Below are positions 40,693-50,313 of a DNA stretch of 63,879 bases, piece after piece; the first letter of the stretch is position 1; each line of letters opens with the position of its first letter. This DNA is from Bacteroidales bacterium (GTDB taxonomy: Bacteria > Bacteroidota > Bacteroidia > Bacteroidales > UBA932): NCBI GenBank assembly GCA_017555445.1, contig JAFZGK010000052.1, positions 1 through 63,879 on the forward strand. The letters are read 5' to 3'. Below the pieces are notes generated by a model. The model was not told the DNA's origin. It did no database searches and saw nothing but the letters and a program-made list of their open reading frames with translations. The position numbers and the translations under genes are program-made.

Positions 40693-40725
40693 TTTGCAAA
40701 TATAGAATATATAATCGTATATTTG
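40693..40725 (+). promoter_or_regulatory. Promoter of the DUF2723 gene
   Basis: TTTG at 40693-40696, a 21-base spacer and TATATTTG at 40718-40725. The -33 TTTG forms the first half of TTTGCAAA, whose second half is the end of the opposing -7 box for yciH. Confidence 0.75.
40697..40704 (-). promoter_or_regulatory. -7 box of the yciH operon
   Basis: TATATTTG on the minus strand, 20 bases before the yciH ATG. It overlaps the plus-strand promoter, so the two divergent promoters share bases. Confidence 0.6.
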
Positions 40726-40754
40726 TAAGTTTTGAAAAATGAAAAACTGAAAAC

Positions 40755-43700
40755 ATGAATAATAAGAAATTCACATTATGGAACAGGCTGACAGCTGCAC
40801 TTGTGTTCGTCATCTCAGCCGTCGTATATCTCCTGACGATAGAGCCTACAGCATCCTTCTGGGATTGCGGTGAGTTCATCGCATCGTCATACAAGCTTGA
40901 GGTGGGACACCCGCCGGGAAACCCTGTGTTCCAGCTCTTTGCAAGATTCTTTACAATGTTCACAGACGGCGCACATGCAGCAGTTGCAGTAAATGCGCTC
41001 AGTGCCATCTGTTCTGCCCTTACAATATTCTTCCTCTACCTTACTATCGTTTTCTTTGCCAAGAGACTGGTCAAGGCATCTGAAGACGGCGCTTACAGCC
41101 TCTCCAAGGCGATCGCAATATTCGGATCAGGTGCGGTAGGAGCGCTTGCATACTGCTTCAGCGACACATTCTGGTTCTCTGCAGTCGAAGGTGAGGTATA
41201 TGCAATGTCATCCCTTGTCACAGCACTTGTATTCTGGGCAATGACCAAATGGTATGACCAGGCAGACACCCCTTATGCAAACAGGTGGATCGTGCTTATC
41301 TCATTCCTGATGGGACTCTCGATCGGTATCCACCTCCTCAACCTCCTTGCAATTCCGGCTCTCGTCTTCATGTTCTACTACAAGCAGAGGGAGAACGGAC
41401 ATTACAGCCTGTTGGAGTATGTGAAGATATTCCTCGTTTCCGTAGTGATTCTTGCAATCATCCTCTTCGGAATCATTCCTTATCTTCCGAAGATCGCGGC
41501 ATATTTCGACCTCTTCTTTGTAAACACTCTCGGTCTGCCGTTCAACAGCGGTGCCGCCTTCTTCATGACCGCACTCCTCGGACTCTGTTTCTGGGGAATG
41601 TTCAGAACACTCAAGAAACAGAAGGTGTTTGCCAACACCATCCTTCTCTGCTTCACGACAATCGTTATAGGATTCTCACTCTTCAGCATAGTGATCATCC
41701 GTTCGGCAGCCAAGACACCGACAAACGAATATCAGCCGGACAATCCGTTCACACTTGTGCGCTATCTCGGACGCGAGCAGTACGGAAGCAACCCGCTTGT
41801 GTATGGAGAGTATTTCGATGCTCCTTATGAGATAAAGGAGACCACATATTGGGCACCGATGGGTGACAAGTACATCAAGGCTCCAGGTCCTGGTGACATC
41901 GTTTATCGTCCTGAAGGAAAGATGCTTTTCCCACGTATGTGGAACAGCACCGATCCTAAATATGTCTCTTTCTATCAGTCATATATGAACGGAAAGGGCA
42001 AGTCAGTGCCTGGTGCCGAGCACAAGAAGCCTACTTTCTTCCAGAACCTCAGCTTCTTCTTCGACTATCAGATGAACTGGATGTACTGGAGATATTTCAT
42101 GTGGAATTTCGCCGGTCGTCAGAACGACATACATTCTCCGACTCCGGGAGACATGTTTGCCGGCAACTGGGAGAGCGGAATCGGATTCATCGATGCCATC
42201 CGCCTCGGTGACCAGTCGTTCGCTCCGGATTATCTCAAGAACAATCCTGGAAAGAACCATTATTATATGCTACCTCTTCTGCTCGGACTTCTGGGACTTT
42301 TCTTCCAGTTTGCGAGAGACAAGAGAGGAACATGGCTCAACTTCCTCATGTTCTTCATGACAGGTATCGCAATCGTCGTATATCTTAATCAGCCGCCTTA
42401 CCAGGTCCGTGAACGTGACTATGCATATGCGGGCTCATTCTACTTCTTCTCGGTATGGATCGGTCTTGCAGTCGCTGCCGTATATACCTGGATCATGGAG
42501 TGGCGTGAAAAGAATGCCGGAAAATCTTCGGACAACGTATTTGAGACAGTGGCTGCTTCTGTGATCACTGCAGCGATGCTCGGAGTACCGGCCCTCATGG
42601 GAGCAGAGAACTGGGACGATCATGACAGAAGCAACCGTTATACAGCAGTCGAGATGGCTTCCAACTATCTCAATTCTGTAGGACCAAACGGTATTCTTGT
42701 GACGCATGGTGACAACGATACCTTCCCTGTATGGTATGCCCAGGAGGTGGAAGGAATCAGAACTGATGTCAGAATCGCCAATACTTCGCTTCTAGGTACA
42801 GACTGGCATATCGACCAGATGAAGTATGCCATGAACGAGTCCGATCCACTTGACCTTACAGTAGGTCCGCGTCAGTACCTTTACGGAACGAACGAGTTCG
42901 TGTACATATATGATACAAGAAACACTCCTATCCTCCTTTCGGACGCAATGAGAATCTTCAAACATCCGGATGCAAAGATCTCGCTTTCGAACGGAACTCA
43001 GGTGGACTATCTGATGTCACGTCAGCTCATCGTTCCTGTCAACAAGGAGAATGTCATCAAGTACGGCATCCTTGACGAGAAATATTATGATATGATTCCG
43101 GATCAGATAATACTTCAGATACCTGAGGACAAGGCCTATATCACAAAGCCTGAACTCTTCATGCTTGACCTCCTCTCGAATTATCAGTGGGACCGTCCGA
43201 TCAACCTTCTCAGCAAGGGTGGCGACATCAACATAGGTATCAAGGACTATCTCATGTATGAGGGATTCTCATATAAGTTCGTTCCTGTCAAGAGCAAGAC
43301 CACAAGCATCGACGTCGGCTTCGCGGATCCTGAGTCTCTCTACGACAAGATCAAGAATGTCTATAAGTGGGATGCTCTCAAGAGAACTGACTATTTTGTA
43401 GATTATCAGAACTTCTATACATTCTGCGGAGTGCTTTCTCAGAGAAACCTCTTTGTGAGCGCAGCTAAGGAAATGCTCAAGATCGGTGACAAGGCACGTG
43501 CGGAAGAACTCATAGACATGTGCCAGGAGTGTGTCCCTGAAGAGAATTTCCCTCTTGACATGACTTATCTTGGATTCTCGAACGAATTCATGGTCATCGA
43601 CATGATCGAGACATATTACAAGGCAGGTGCTCCTGAAAAGGCAAGGGCTCTGGCTGAGAAGCTGGCTGACGAGCTGCTTTATTCGACTGAATTCTTCGTG

Positions 43701-43847
43701 GTCTATTATGATTTTGCGCGCCGCGAATTCGAGGCATGCTATAACAGCCTCTCTTATCTTGCGGATATAGCAGATGTCTATGGTGATGAAGACCTGGGAT
43801 CTTCTATCCGCAGCCGTTTCAATGCAATCCTCGATATCGAAGAATAA
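40755..43847 (+). CDS. DUF2723 membrane protein, glycosyltransferase-like
   Basis: A 1030-residue protein. The first 340 residues have about nine to ten membrane helices. The N-terminal loop TIEPTASFWDCGEFIASSYK with its Asp and Glu residues is the DUF2723 hallmark; the family belongs to the GT-C-like integral transferases and is linked with protein O-glycosylation in this phylum (family knowledge, not read here). More helices occupy about 510-620, followed by a periplasmic C-terminal region with the TPR-like stretch DKARAEELIDMCQECVPEE. It is a single gene closed by a strong terminator. Confidence 0.82.
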   Translation: MNNKKFTLWNRLTAALVFVISAVVYLLTIEPTASFWDCGEFIASSYKLEVGHPPGNPVFQLFARFFTMFTDGAHAAVAVNALSAICSALTIFFLYLTIVFFAKRLVKASEDGAYSLSKAIAIFGSGAVGALAYCFSDTFWFSAVEGEVYAMSSLVTALVFWAMTKWYDQADTPYANRWIVLISFLMGLSIGIHLLNLLAIPALVFMFYYKQRENGHYSLLEYVKIFLVSVVILAIILFGIIPYLPKIAAYFDLFFVNTLGLPFNSGAAFFMTALLGLCFWGMFRTLKKQKVFANTILLCFTTIVIGFSLFSIVIIRSAAKTPTNEYQPDNPFTLVRYLGREQYGSNPLVYGEYFDAPYEIKETTYWAPMGDKYIKAPGPGDIVYRPEGKMLFPRMWNSTDPKYVSFYQSYMNGKGKSVPGAEHKKPTFFQNLSFFFDYQMNWMYWRYFMWNFAGRQNDIHSPTPGDMFAGNWESGIGFIDAIRLGDQSFAPDYLKNNPGKNHYYMLPLLLGLLGLFFQFARDKRGTWLNFLMFFMTGIAIVVYLNQPPYQVRERDYAYAGSFYFFSVWIGLAVAAVYTWIMEWREKNAGKSSDNVFETVAASVITAAMLGVPALMGAENWDDHDRSNRYTAVEMASNYLNSVGPNGILVTHGDNDTFPVWYAQEVEGIRTDVRIANTSLLGTDWHIDQMKYAMNESDPLDLTVGPRQYLYGTNEFVYIYDTRNTPILLSDAMRIFKHPDAKISLSNGTQVDYLMSRQLIVPVNKENVIKYGILDEKYYDMIPDQIILQIPEDKAYITKPELFMLDLLSNYQWDRPINLLSKGGDINIGIKDYLMYEGFSYKFVPVKSKTTSIDVGFADPESLYDKIKNVYKWDALKRTDYFVDYQNFYTFCGVLSQRNLFVSAAKEMLKIGDKARAEELIDMCQECVPEENFPLDMTYLGFSNEFMVIDMIETYYKAGAPEKARALAEKLADELLYSTEFFVVYYDFARREFEACYNSLSYLADIADVYGDEDLGSSIRSRFNAILDIEE

Positions 43848-43865
43848 ACTTGATTCAGACATAAG

Positions 43866-43902
43866 AAAAACGGTGACTCATCCTTGATGGGTCACCGTTT
43901 TT
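43866..43902. terminator. Bidirectional terminator between the DUF2723 gene and the methyltransferase gene
   Basis: AAAAACGGTGACTCATC with GATGGGTCACCGTTTTT, loop CTT, one mismatch. It serves the convergent genes on both sides. Confidence 0.92.
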
Positions 43903-43919
43903 ATATGATTGTCAATGAT

Positions 43920-44855
43920 TTATCGTGCTAGTCTTACGAATACGCTCAGTGGCAGATTCTTGCCGTAGCTGTCGCGGAGGACGAGTTCTCCGAAGTCGAG
44001 TGACTTGTATGCGTTCTTGAGGCAGAAGGCCTGCTTTACGATGGTCTCGCCGAGTACTGCCGAATATCCGTTTGAATAAAGGTTGAGGACCATGAAGCTG
44101 TCCTGTGGAGCAAGAATGGCAGCAACGCACTGAAGCATCTCGTTAAGGCATTCGTCAAGCTTCCATTTCTCGCCGTCCGGACCGTGGCCATATGCAGGCG
44201 GGTCAAGAATGATACCCTGATAAGTGTTGCCTCTCTTTGCTTCGCGACGGGCGAACTTGAGTGCATCTTCAACGATCCAGCGGATGTTGTCCATGCGGCT
44301 GGCTTCCATGTTTCCACGGGCCCAGGTCACCACCTGACGAACTGAATCAAGATGAGTGACATCAGCACCTGCCGCCTTTGCTGCAAGAGATGCAGCTCCA
44401 GTATATGCGAAGAGGTTGAGGACCTTAGGCTTTGGCTTGCCCTCAGCTTCAGCCTGTTCCACGAGAGCACGGGTCTGCTTGTAGATATATTCCCAGTTTG
44501 ATGACTGCTCAGGGAAGACTCCGACATGCTTGAAAGAAGTAAGACCGAGTCTGAGAGAAAAGTTCAGACCTTCCTGTGCTCCGTTGTAACGGATATACCA
44601 CTGGTCATCCATCTTTTTCCTGCGCTCCCATGTGCCGCTGTCCTCTTTTCCGGCCTTGCCGAATCCGGCACCGGTCTTGAAGCGGGTATGTATCATCTTG
44701 TTCCATTCTCCATCTGATAAAGACTTGTCCCACAAAGCCTTAGGCTCAGGACGGGCCATTATGTAAGAACCGAATCTTTCGAGTTTTTCGAAGTTTCCGG
44801 AGTCAATGAGTTCGTAGTCTTTCCAGAATGTTCCAGGACTTTCAATAGTCATCAT
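43920..44855 (-). CDS. Class I SAM-dependent rRNA methyltransferase-like protein
   Basis: A 311-residue enzyme similar to RlmI/RlmK-type methyltransferases. SAM motif I is VLNLFAYTGAASLAA with the Asp of THLDSVRQVVTWARGN; the catalytic motif is GIILDPPAYGHGPDG. The N-terminal region lacks a PUA domain and instead has a short lead-in (GTFWKDYELIDSGNFEKLE). The substrate is probably ribosomal RNA (family inference). A -7 box TATCTTTG is at 44879-44872 on the minus strand. Confidence 0.85.
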   Translation of the reverse strand: MMTIESPGTFWKDYELIDSGNFEKLERFGSYIMARPEPKALWDKSLSDGEWNKMIHTRFKTGAGFGKAGKEDSGTWERRKKMDDQWYIRYNGAQEGLNFSLRLGLTSFKHVGVFPEQSSNWEYIYKQTRALVEQAEAEGKPKPKVLNLFAYTGAASLAAKAAGADVTHLDSVRQVVTWARGNMEASRMDNIRWIVEDALKFARREAKRGNTYQGIILDPPAYGHGPDGEKWKLDECLNEMLQCVAAILAPQDSFMVLNLYSNGYSAVLGETIVKQAFCLKNAYKSLDFGELVLRDSYGKNLPLSVFVRLAR

Positions 44856-44871
44856 ATCTTTTAAATTTGCG

Positions 44872-44879
44872 CAAAGATA
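44872..44879 (-). promoter_or_regulatory. -7 box for the methyltransferase gene
   Basis: TATCTTTG on the minus strand, 17 bases before the start. No -33 match. Confidence 0.45.
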
Positions 44880-44899
44880 GGTATTTCCACGAAAATTGC

Positions 44900-44907
44900 T
44901 AAATTTG
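44900..44907 (+). promoter_or_regulatory. -7 box for pgk
   Basis: TAAATTTG, 41 bases before the pgk ATG. No TTTG stands 19-21 bases upstream. Confidence 0.4.
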
Positions 44908-44948
44908 CTCGGTTTTACGAAAATTTAACAATTAACTATTATACAATT

Positions 44949-46196
44949 ATGCAACAGTTTATTGACTCTTATGATTTCGCCGGCAAGAAGGCGATCGTTC
45001 GCGTTGACTTCAACGTTCCACTCAACGAGAAGATGGAGATCACCGATGACACACGTATCCGCGCAGCAATCCCTACACTCAAGAAGGTACTTGAGAAGGG
45101 TGGTGCAGTAATCGTGATGTCACACCTCGGCCGTCCGAAGGGCGTTACAGAGAAGTTCTCTCTCAAGCACATCCTCGGCCGCGTTCAGGAGCTTCTCGGA
45201 GCAACTGTAAAGTTCGCTGATGACTGCCAGGCTGCTGACGAGCAGGTTGCAGCTCTCAAGATGGGTGAAGTTCTCGTACTTGAGAACCTCCGTTTCTATG
45301 CTGAGGAAGAGGGCAAGCCAAGAGGCGAGTTCGCTACTGACGAGGAGAAGAAGGCTGCCAAGGCAGTTGTAAAGGAGAACCAGAAGGAGTTCGTGAAGAA
45401 GCTTGCTTCATACGCTGACTGCTACATCAACGACGCATTCGGTACTGCACACCGTGCACACGCTTCTACTGCACTTATCGCTGAGTACTTCCCTAACGAC
45501 AAGATGTTCGGTTACGTAATGGAAGGTGAGATCAAGGCTATCGACCACGTTCTCAAGACTCCAGAGCACCCTGTAACAGCAATCGTAGGTGGTGCCAAGG
45601 TATCTTCAAAGATCACTATCATCGAGAAGCTTTTCGACGCTGTTGACAACATGATCATCGGTGGTGGTATGGTTTACACATTCAAGAAGGCTCAGGGCGG
45701 TCAGATCGGTCGTTCACTCTGCGAGGACGATCAGATGCAGCTCGCACTCGATACACTCAAGAAGGCTGAGGAGAAGGGTGTCAAGATCTATCTCTCTAAG
45801 GAGGTTGTGATCGCTGACGATTTCTCTAACGACGCTAACACAAAGATCTGCCTCAACTCAGAGATTCCTGACGGTTGGGAGGGTATGGACGCAGCTCCAA
45901 GCACTCTCGCAATGTGGGAGGAGGTTCTCATGAACTCTAAGACTATCCTCTGGAACGGTCCTGTAGGCGTATTCGAGATCCCTGCATTCGCAAAGGGTAC
46001 TAACCGTATCGCTGAGATCCTTGCTAAGGCAACTGAGAACGGCGCATTCACTCTCGTAGGTGGTGGTGACTCAGTAGCAGCTGTAACTCAGATGGGTTAT
46101 GCTAACAAGGTAAGCTACGTTTCAACTGGTGGTGGCGCTATGCTCGAGTATCTCGAGGGTAAGGAGCTCCCTGGTATCGCAGCAATCAGAGCGTAA
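44949..46196 (+). CDS. pgk: Phosphoglycerate kinase
   Basis: Glycolytic enzyme, 415 residues, transferring phosphate from 1,3-bisphosphoglycerate to ADP. Motifs are [39 protein letters not shown], the glycine-rich [12 protein letters not shown] and GGGDSVAAV. The codon use is strongly biased, indicating high expression. It is a single gene with its own terminator. Confidence 0.98.
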   Translation: MQQFIDSYDFAGKKAIVRVDFNVPLNEKMEITDDTRIRAAIPTLKKVLEKGGAVIVMSHLGRPKGVTEKFSLKHILGRVQELLGATVKFADDCQAADEQVAALKMGEVLVLENLRFYAEEEGKPRGEFATDEEKKAAKAVVKENQKEFVKKLASYADCYINDAFGTAHRAHASTALIAEYFPNDKMFGYVMEGEIKAIDHVLKTPEHPVTAIVGGAKVSSKITIIEKLFDAVDNMIIGGGMVYTFKKAQGGQIGRSLCEDDQMQLALDTLKKAEEKGVKIYLSKEVVIADDFSNDANTKICLNSEIPDGWEGMDAAPSTLAMWEEVLMNSKTILWNGPVGVFEIPAFAKGTNRIAEILAKATENGAFTLVGGGDSVAAVTQMGYANKVSYVSTGGGAMLEYLEGKELPGIAAIRA

Positions 46197-46217
46197 TCAT
46201 AGCTTATATGATATATT

Positions 46218-46247
46218 GAGGTCTGGAGCAGTCCAGACCTCTTTTTT
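46218..46247 (+). terminator. Terminator of pgk
   Basis: GAGGTCTGGA with TCCAGACCTC, a short loop and TTTTTT directly after. Confidence 0.93.
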
Positions 46248-46294
46248 ATTTCATGTGAGTGCGGTGGCACAGGCGTGCCTTGTCAAAAAAATGT

Positions 46295-46302
46295 TATCTT
46301 TG
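46295..46302 (+). promoter_or_regulatory. -7 box for lgt
   Basis: TATCTTTG, 22 bases before the lgt ATG. The nearest TTG upstream is only 12 bases away, so the -33 is missing. Confidence 0.5.
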
Positions 46303-46323
46303 CACCACTAAGATTTATAAGAT

Positions 46324-47202
46324 ATGTTAGAGATATTGGTTGTAAACTGGCATTGGAATCCGGAGATATTCAGCATCGGCCCTATATCATTGAGATGGTA
46401 TTCAGTGCTTTTCCTTTCAGGATTCGGATTCGGATGGTATATATTCAAATGGTTCTTCAAGAAGGAGGGGATTCCGACAACCCTTCTTGATCCGCTTCTC
46501 TTCACCCTTCTGATAGGAACCATCATAGGTGCCCGACTCGGCCATTGTCTGTTCTATCAACCGGATTATTATCTGACAAGCTGGCAGGGGTTTACAGAAA
46601 TCTTCATGCCTTGGAAAGGTGGACTTGCCAGCCATGGCGGTACTATCGCCCTTATCTTCGCGATGTGGTGGTTTGCCAAGAAGTATGGCCGCAAGCATGA
46701 TTTCGACTTCCTCTGGATCTTGGATCACCTCTGTATCCCGGTATGTTTTGCAGGAGCATTGATCCGCTTGGGAAATCTTTGTAATTCAGAGATTTATGGT
46801 GATGTGACAAGCCTTCCATGGGGTTTTATTTTTGAGCTTAGAGGTGAGACTCTGCCAAAGCATCCTACCCAGCTTTACGAAGCGCTCAGCTACGCCATCC
46901 TTGGTGTGGTCCTTATCCTTCTTTATAAGTACAGGGCGAAGAAGATGTACAAGGGTACATTCATCGGGATCTTCTTCATCGTGCTGTTCGGCATGAGATT
47001 CCTTATCGAATTCATCAAGGAACCGCAGGTCGGATTCGAAGAGAACATGGTCCTCAATATGGGACAGTGGCTCAGTGTTCCTTTCATCCTGATGGGAATA
47101 GGTCTGGTAGTGTACAGTTTTATTAAAAAGCAGCCGGTAATGGCAGTTCATCCTGAAAAGAAGAAGGCTGCTCCGACTAGCTACGCGAAGAGCCTCAGAT
47201 AA
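46324..47202 (+). CDS. lgt: Prolipoprotein diacylglyceryl transferase
   Basis: Inner-membrane enzyme that attaches diacylglycerol to the lipobox Cys; 292 residues and about seven helices. Signature features are ISLRWYSVLFLSGFGFGWYI, IIGARLGHCLFYQ, the catalytic MPWKGGLASHGGTIAL and GALIRLGNLCNSEIYG. It matches the presence of several lipoproteins in the window. It overlaps the next start by one base (TAATG). Confidence 0.95.
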   Translation: MLEILVVNWHWNPEIFSIGPISLRWYSVLFLSGFGFGWYIFKWFFKKEGIPTTLLDPLLFTLLIGTIIGARLGHCLFYQPDYYLTSWQGFTEIFMPWKGGLASHGGTIALIFAMWWFAKKYGRKHDFDFLWILDHLCIPVCFAGALIRLGNLCNSEIYGDVTSLPWGFIFELRGETLPKHPTQLYEALSYAILGVVLILLYKYRAKKMYKGTFIGIFFIVLFGMRFLIEFIKEPQVGFEENMVLNMGQWLSVPFILMGIGLVVYSFIKKQPVMAVHPEKKKAAPTSYAKSLR

Positions 47203-47750
47203 TGGAAAATATCAATCAAAAAATAAGATCTGTTCTCGAATTTCTTGAGAATCATGGCCTTGAGTATGAACTTCATGTTCATCCTCCGCTTCCTACAATC
47301 GAACTTGCTCTTGAATATTGGAAGGATATAGATTCGACTCACTGCAAGAATCTGTTCTTCCGTAATCATAAGGGAAACAGACATTATCTGGTTGTGTTCG
47401 AATGCCATAAAGATCTTGATATCCATTCGTTGGAGCATGCACTCAAGCAGGGTAAATTATCCTTTGCATCGCCTGAGAGAATGGAACGTTGCCTCGGTCT
47501 TCTCCCAGGCTCCGTTTCTCCTCTGGGTCTGATCAATGATCCTTACACAGAAGAACTTACAAAGGAACATTTTCCGAACGGACACAGAGTCAAGCTGTTC
47601 CTGGACAAGGAACTGCAGGATGCTGAAAGAGTAAGCTTCCACCCTTGTGACAATACGGCAAGCGTAGTGCTCTCGAATGCGGACTTCAGGAAGTTTCTTG
47701 AAATCTGGGGAGGGGAGTATGAGTGGATCGATATCACTCCGGAAGCCTAG
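47202..47750 (+). CDS. YbaK/ProX-type aminoacyl-tRNA deacylase
   Basis: A 182-residue protein related to trans-editing domains that hydrolyse mischarged Cys- or Ala-tRNA(Pro). Features are the N-terminal LEYELHVHPPLPTIELA, CKNLFFRNHKGNRHYLVV, and the GxxSPLGL-like PGSVSPLGLIND. It overlaps lgt by one base. Which amino acid is cleared cannot be read. Its stop overlaps the stop of the convergent AraC gene. Confidence 0.85.
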   Translation: MENINQKIRSVLEFLENHGLEYELHVHPPLPTIELALEYWKDIDSTHCKNLFFRNHKGNRHYLVVFECHKDLDIHSLEHALKQGKLSFASPERMERCLGLLPGSVSPLGLINDPYTEELTKEHFPNGHRVKLFLDKELQDAERVSFHPCDNTASVVLSNADFRKFLEIWGGEYEWIDITPEA

Positions 47751-48709
47751 TTCCTTTCTTTAGTCTCTTGCTTCGGTCTTTTGGTCAGAAGTGTCTTGCG
47801 CAGTGTCTGTCTGTATTTCAATGGTGAGACGCCGGTGTGCTTCTTGAAGAATTTTCCGAATGAGGACTGATCCGAAAATGACATCTTTTCAGCAATCTGC
47901 ATGATTGTCATGTCTGGCTCACGAAGCAGGCGTGCTGCAGTCTCGACTCTCATTGCAGATATGATGGTTCCGACCGGGACACGTGTCTTCTCCTTTACGA
48001 TCAAAGAAAGGTATTGCTTTGATATACAGAGTTTTTCTGCATAGAAGCTGACTGAGGTTTCTGTCAATATGTTTTCCAGAAGAAGGTCGATGAAGTTGTT
48101 CATGATGCTGTCGGTCCTTTTTATCTCCGACGTGTGAGAAGGAACTGATTTTCCATATCTTTTCCATGCCATGTCAGCCATGTCCGTAAGGAGTATATAG
48201 AAATACGCATAGTTCACCTCTTCTGCGAAATTGTGCCTCTGTCTGGAAAGAGAGTCTATCAGATTTCCGATATCCTTGCACAATATATCAAGGTCTTTAC
48301 TGTCCATGATCTCCCCACCAAGACTATGGTCTATCCTGAATTTGAAGTCTACGGGAAAAGGGTTTCTGTTTCTGAATATGTCTTCCACCACAGTCCTGTC
48401 TGCAGCTGTCACCATGGCATGGAAATCCGTACCATACTCTATCTCATGGATGTCGACCCATGTAGGAAGGTTGATGTATGAGCTCCTGCCGAATTTCATT
48501 TCTTCTCCGTTGACGATCATTCGGATCTGTCCCTTCAACACAATGATTACCAGATGATATTTCGGACGCCTCGGACTGCTGTATCTTATGTGGTCATCTC
48601 CTGCGATCTCGCATGCAAAAAGATAGTCGTCAATATATCCTACCCTTTTGACGCTTTTTTCTCCAAAGAGGACTGCAGGCTTGGTTGTCTTTTGCCTTTT
48701 TTCGCTCAT
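47747..48709 (-). CDS. AraC-family transcriptional regulator
   Basis: A 320-residue protein. The C-terminal 100 residues have two helix-turn-helix units (LCISKQYLSLIVKEKTRVPV and EKMSFSDQSSFGKFFKKHTG) and the family tail SPLKYRQTLR. The N-terminal 200 residues are a cupin-like sensing domain (HLVIIVLKGQIRMIVNGEEM). It is divergent from an RND efflux operon. The palindrome at 48754-48773 overlaps its -33 box, suggesting it controls both itself and the pump (inference). Confidence 0.9.
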   Translation of the reverse strand: MSEKRQKTTKPAVLFGEKSVKRVGYIDDYLFACEIAGDDHIRYSSPRRPKYHLVIIVLKGQIRMIVNGEEMKFGRSSYINLPTWVDIHEIEYGTDFHAMVTAADRTVVEDIFRNRNPFPVDFKFRIDHSLGGEIMDSKDLDILCKDIGNLIDSLSRQRHNFAEEVNYAYFYILLTDMADMAWKRYGKSVPSHTSEIKRTDSIMNNFIDLLLENILTETSVSFYAEKLCISKQYLSLIVKEKTRVPVGTIISAMRVETAARLLREPDMTIMQIAEKMSFSDQSSFGKFFKKHTGVSPLKYRQTLRKTLLTKRPKQETKERN

Positions 48710-48726
48710 TTTAGTAAATTTGTCTC

Positions 48727-48758
48727 CAAATATAGTGCTTTTAGCAATTTAAACCAAA
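48727..48758 (-). promoter_or_regulatory. Promoter of the AraC-family gene
   Basis: On the minus strand TTTG (48758-48755), a 20-base spacer and TATATTTG (48734-48727). A full match; the ATG at 48709 follows after a very short leader. Confidence 0.8.
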
Positions 48759-48773
48759 TGTATATACTTTTGG
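48754..48773. promoter_or_regulatory. Palindromic operator candidate
   Basis: CCAAATGTATATACTTTTGG is palindromic at 18 of 20 positions, with a GTATATAC centre. It overlaps the -33 box of the AraC gene and lies about 95 bases before tolC. It is a plausible regulator site for the divergent pair. Confidence 0.55.
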
Positions 48774-48865
48774 ACCAATACCAACTCCTTAAATGGTGTG
48801 AAATTTGCAATCCTTTCCCTCTTGCGGAAAAATGTCTGAAATATTAATAGTTAGTGTAATATAAA

Positions 48866-50281
48866 ATGAAGAAGAATTTAGCGGTATTTTCTGTGATTGC
48901 TGCAGGTATCCTCTTCCCGACTGCAGCTGATGCGCAGTTCAGGAACAAGGGTTCTGAAGAAGAAGTCGCTCCTATGACAGAGTCCCAGCTTCTTATCCAG
49001 GAGGCGGAGACTTCTGAGACTCCGGTAGTGATCACATTGGAACAGGCGCTCGAGATTGCCTTGAGCGAGAATGTGTCGGTAAAGGTTGCCGGCATGGAGA
49101 TCGAAAGGACCGGATATGCCAAGAAAGGCAGCTATGCGGCCCTCTTCCCACAGATTGATGTGGCTGGTTCTTACTCAAGAACCATCAAGAAGCAGGCCAT
49201 GTACATGGCAATGGGTGAAGGTCAGGAGCCGATGAAGATCGAGGTGGGTATGTACAACTCGTTGAACGGATCGGTTTCTGCTGCAATGCCTCTTGTAAGC
49301 GCTCAGCTCTGGCAGAGCATCAAGATTTCAGGAATGGATGTGGAGCTTGCAGTGGAAAAGGCACGCAGCTCACGTCTTGAAACAGTGACCCAGGTAAAGA
49401 ATGCATATTTTGCTATCCTTCTCTCGAAGGAGGCCTTCAACGTATACAAGGATGTATATGAAAATGCAATGGCCAATCTCGAGCAGGTACAGAAGAGATA
49501 TGATGCTCAGAAAGCTTCAGAATTCGAGCTTGTAAGAGCAAAGACTACTGTAGAGCAGGCTATCCCTAATGTGTATAATGCGGAAAGTTCGATAGTTCTT
49601 GCCTTGTGGCAGCTCAAGGCTGTGCTTGGCGTGGACCTCGACATGAACATCGAGGTTGCCGGTTCTCTTGCAGATTATGCACAGCACATGCTTTATGACA
49701 TCCATCAGCATGATAATGTCTCTCTGACAAACAATTCTGCAATGAAGCAGCTTGCAATTCAGACTGAGATGCTTGCCGAGACTGTAAAGCTTCAGAAGTA
49801 TGCTGCACTTCCTACTCTTGCTGCATCGTTCAACTTCGCGTTGATGTCAATGGATAATGACTTCAAGGACATGCCTATAAGCCCTTATTCTACAGTCGGT
49901 GTAAGCCTCAGCATTCCTATCTTCGCGGGTGGAAAGCGTTATCAGGCCATCCGTCAGGCAAAGAACCAGTATGAGCAGGTGAAGCTCCAGACTGAAAACA
50001 CAGAGCGTCAGCTCATGATCGGAGTCCGTCAGAGCCTCAATACAATGGAGATGAATATGAAGAGCTATTATGCTGCACAGAATGCTGTAGCTTCAGCTCA
50101 GAAGGCATATGACATCGCTCAGACTTCTTATGATGCGGGAATGAGTACTCTCATCGAGCTCAATGATGCTCAGCTTGCCCTTACGCAGTCTCGTCTTGCA
50201 GAATATCAGGCGATCTACAATTTCGTAGTAGCAAAGGCTCAGCTTGAGCAGACTATCGGCGAGGAAGTCAACGTCGACTAA
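48866..50281 (+). CDS. TolC-family outer membrane efflux protein
   Basis: A 471-residue outer-membrane channel with a signal peptide ending AADAQ. It shows the internal duplication of TolC: long helical segments such as VKVAGMEIERTGYAKKGSYA and AVASAQKAYDIAQTSYDAGM, with strand pieces such as PYSTVGVSLSIPIFAGGKRY. The sequence ends in LAEYQAIYNFVVAKAQLEQT. It is the first gene of a tripartite pump operon with an MFP and an RND pump. Substrate is unknown. Confidence 0.93.
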   Translation: MKKNLAVFSVIAAGILFPTAADAQFRNKGSEEEVAPMTESQLLIQEAETSETPVVITLEQALEIALSENVSVKVAGMEIERTGYAKKGSYAALFPQIDVAGSYSRTIKKQAMYMAMGEGQEPMKIEVGMYNSLNGSVSAAMPLVSAQLWQSIKISGMDVELAVEKARSSRLETVTQVKNAYFAILLSKEAFNVYKDVYENAMANLEQVQKRYDAQKASEFELVRAKTTVEQAIPNVYNAESSIVLALWQLKAVLGVDLDMNIEVAGSLADYAQHMLYDIHQHDNVSLTNNSAMKQLAIQTEMLAETVKLQKYAALPTLAASFNFALMSMDNDFKDMPISPYSTVGVSLSIPIFAGGKRYQAIRQAKNQYEQVKLQTENTERQLMIGVRQSLNTMEMNMKSYYAAQNAVASAQKAYDIAQTSYDAGMSTLIELNDAQLALTQSRLAEYQAIYNFVVAKAQLEQTIGEEVNVD

Positions 50282-50313
50282 TTCAGTTGTTAACAATAAA
50301 AAGTAATATATCC

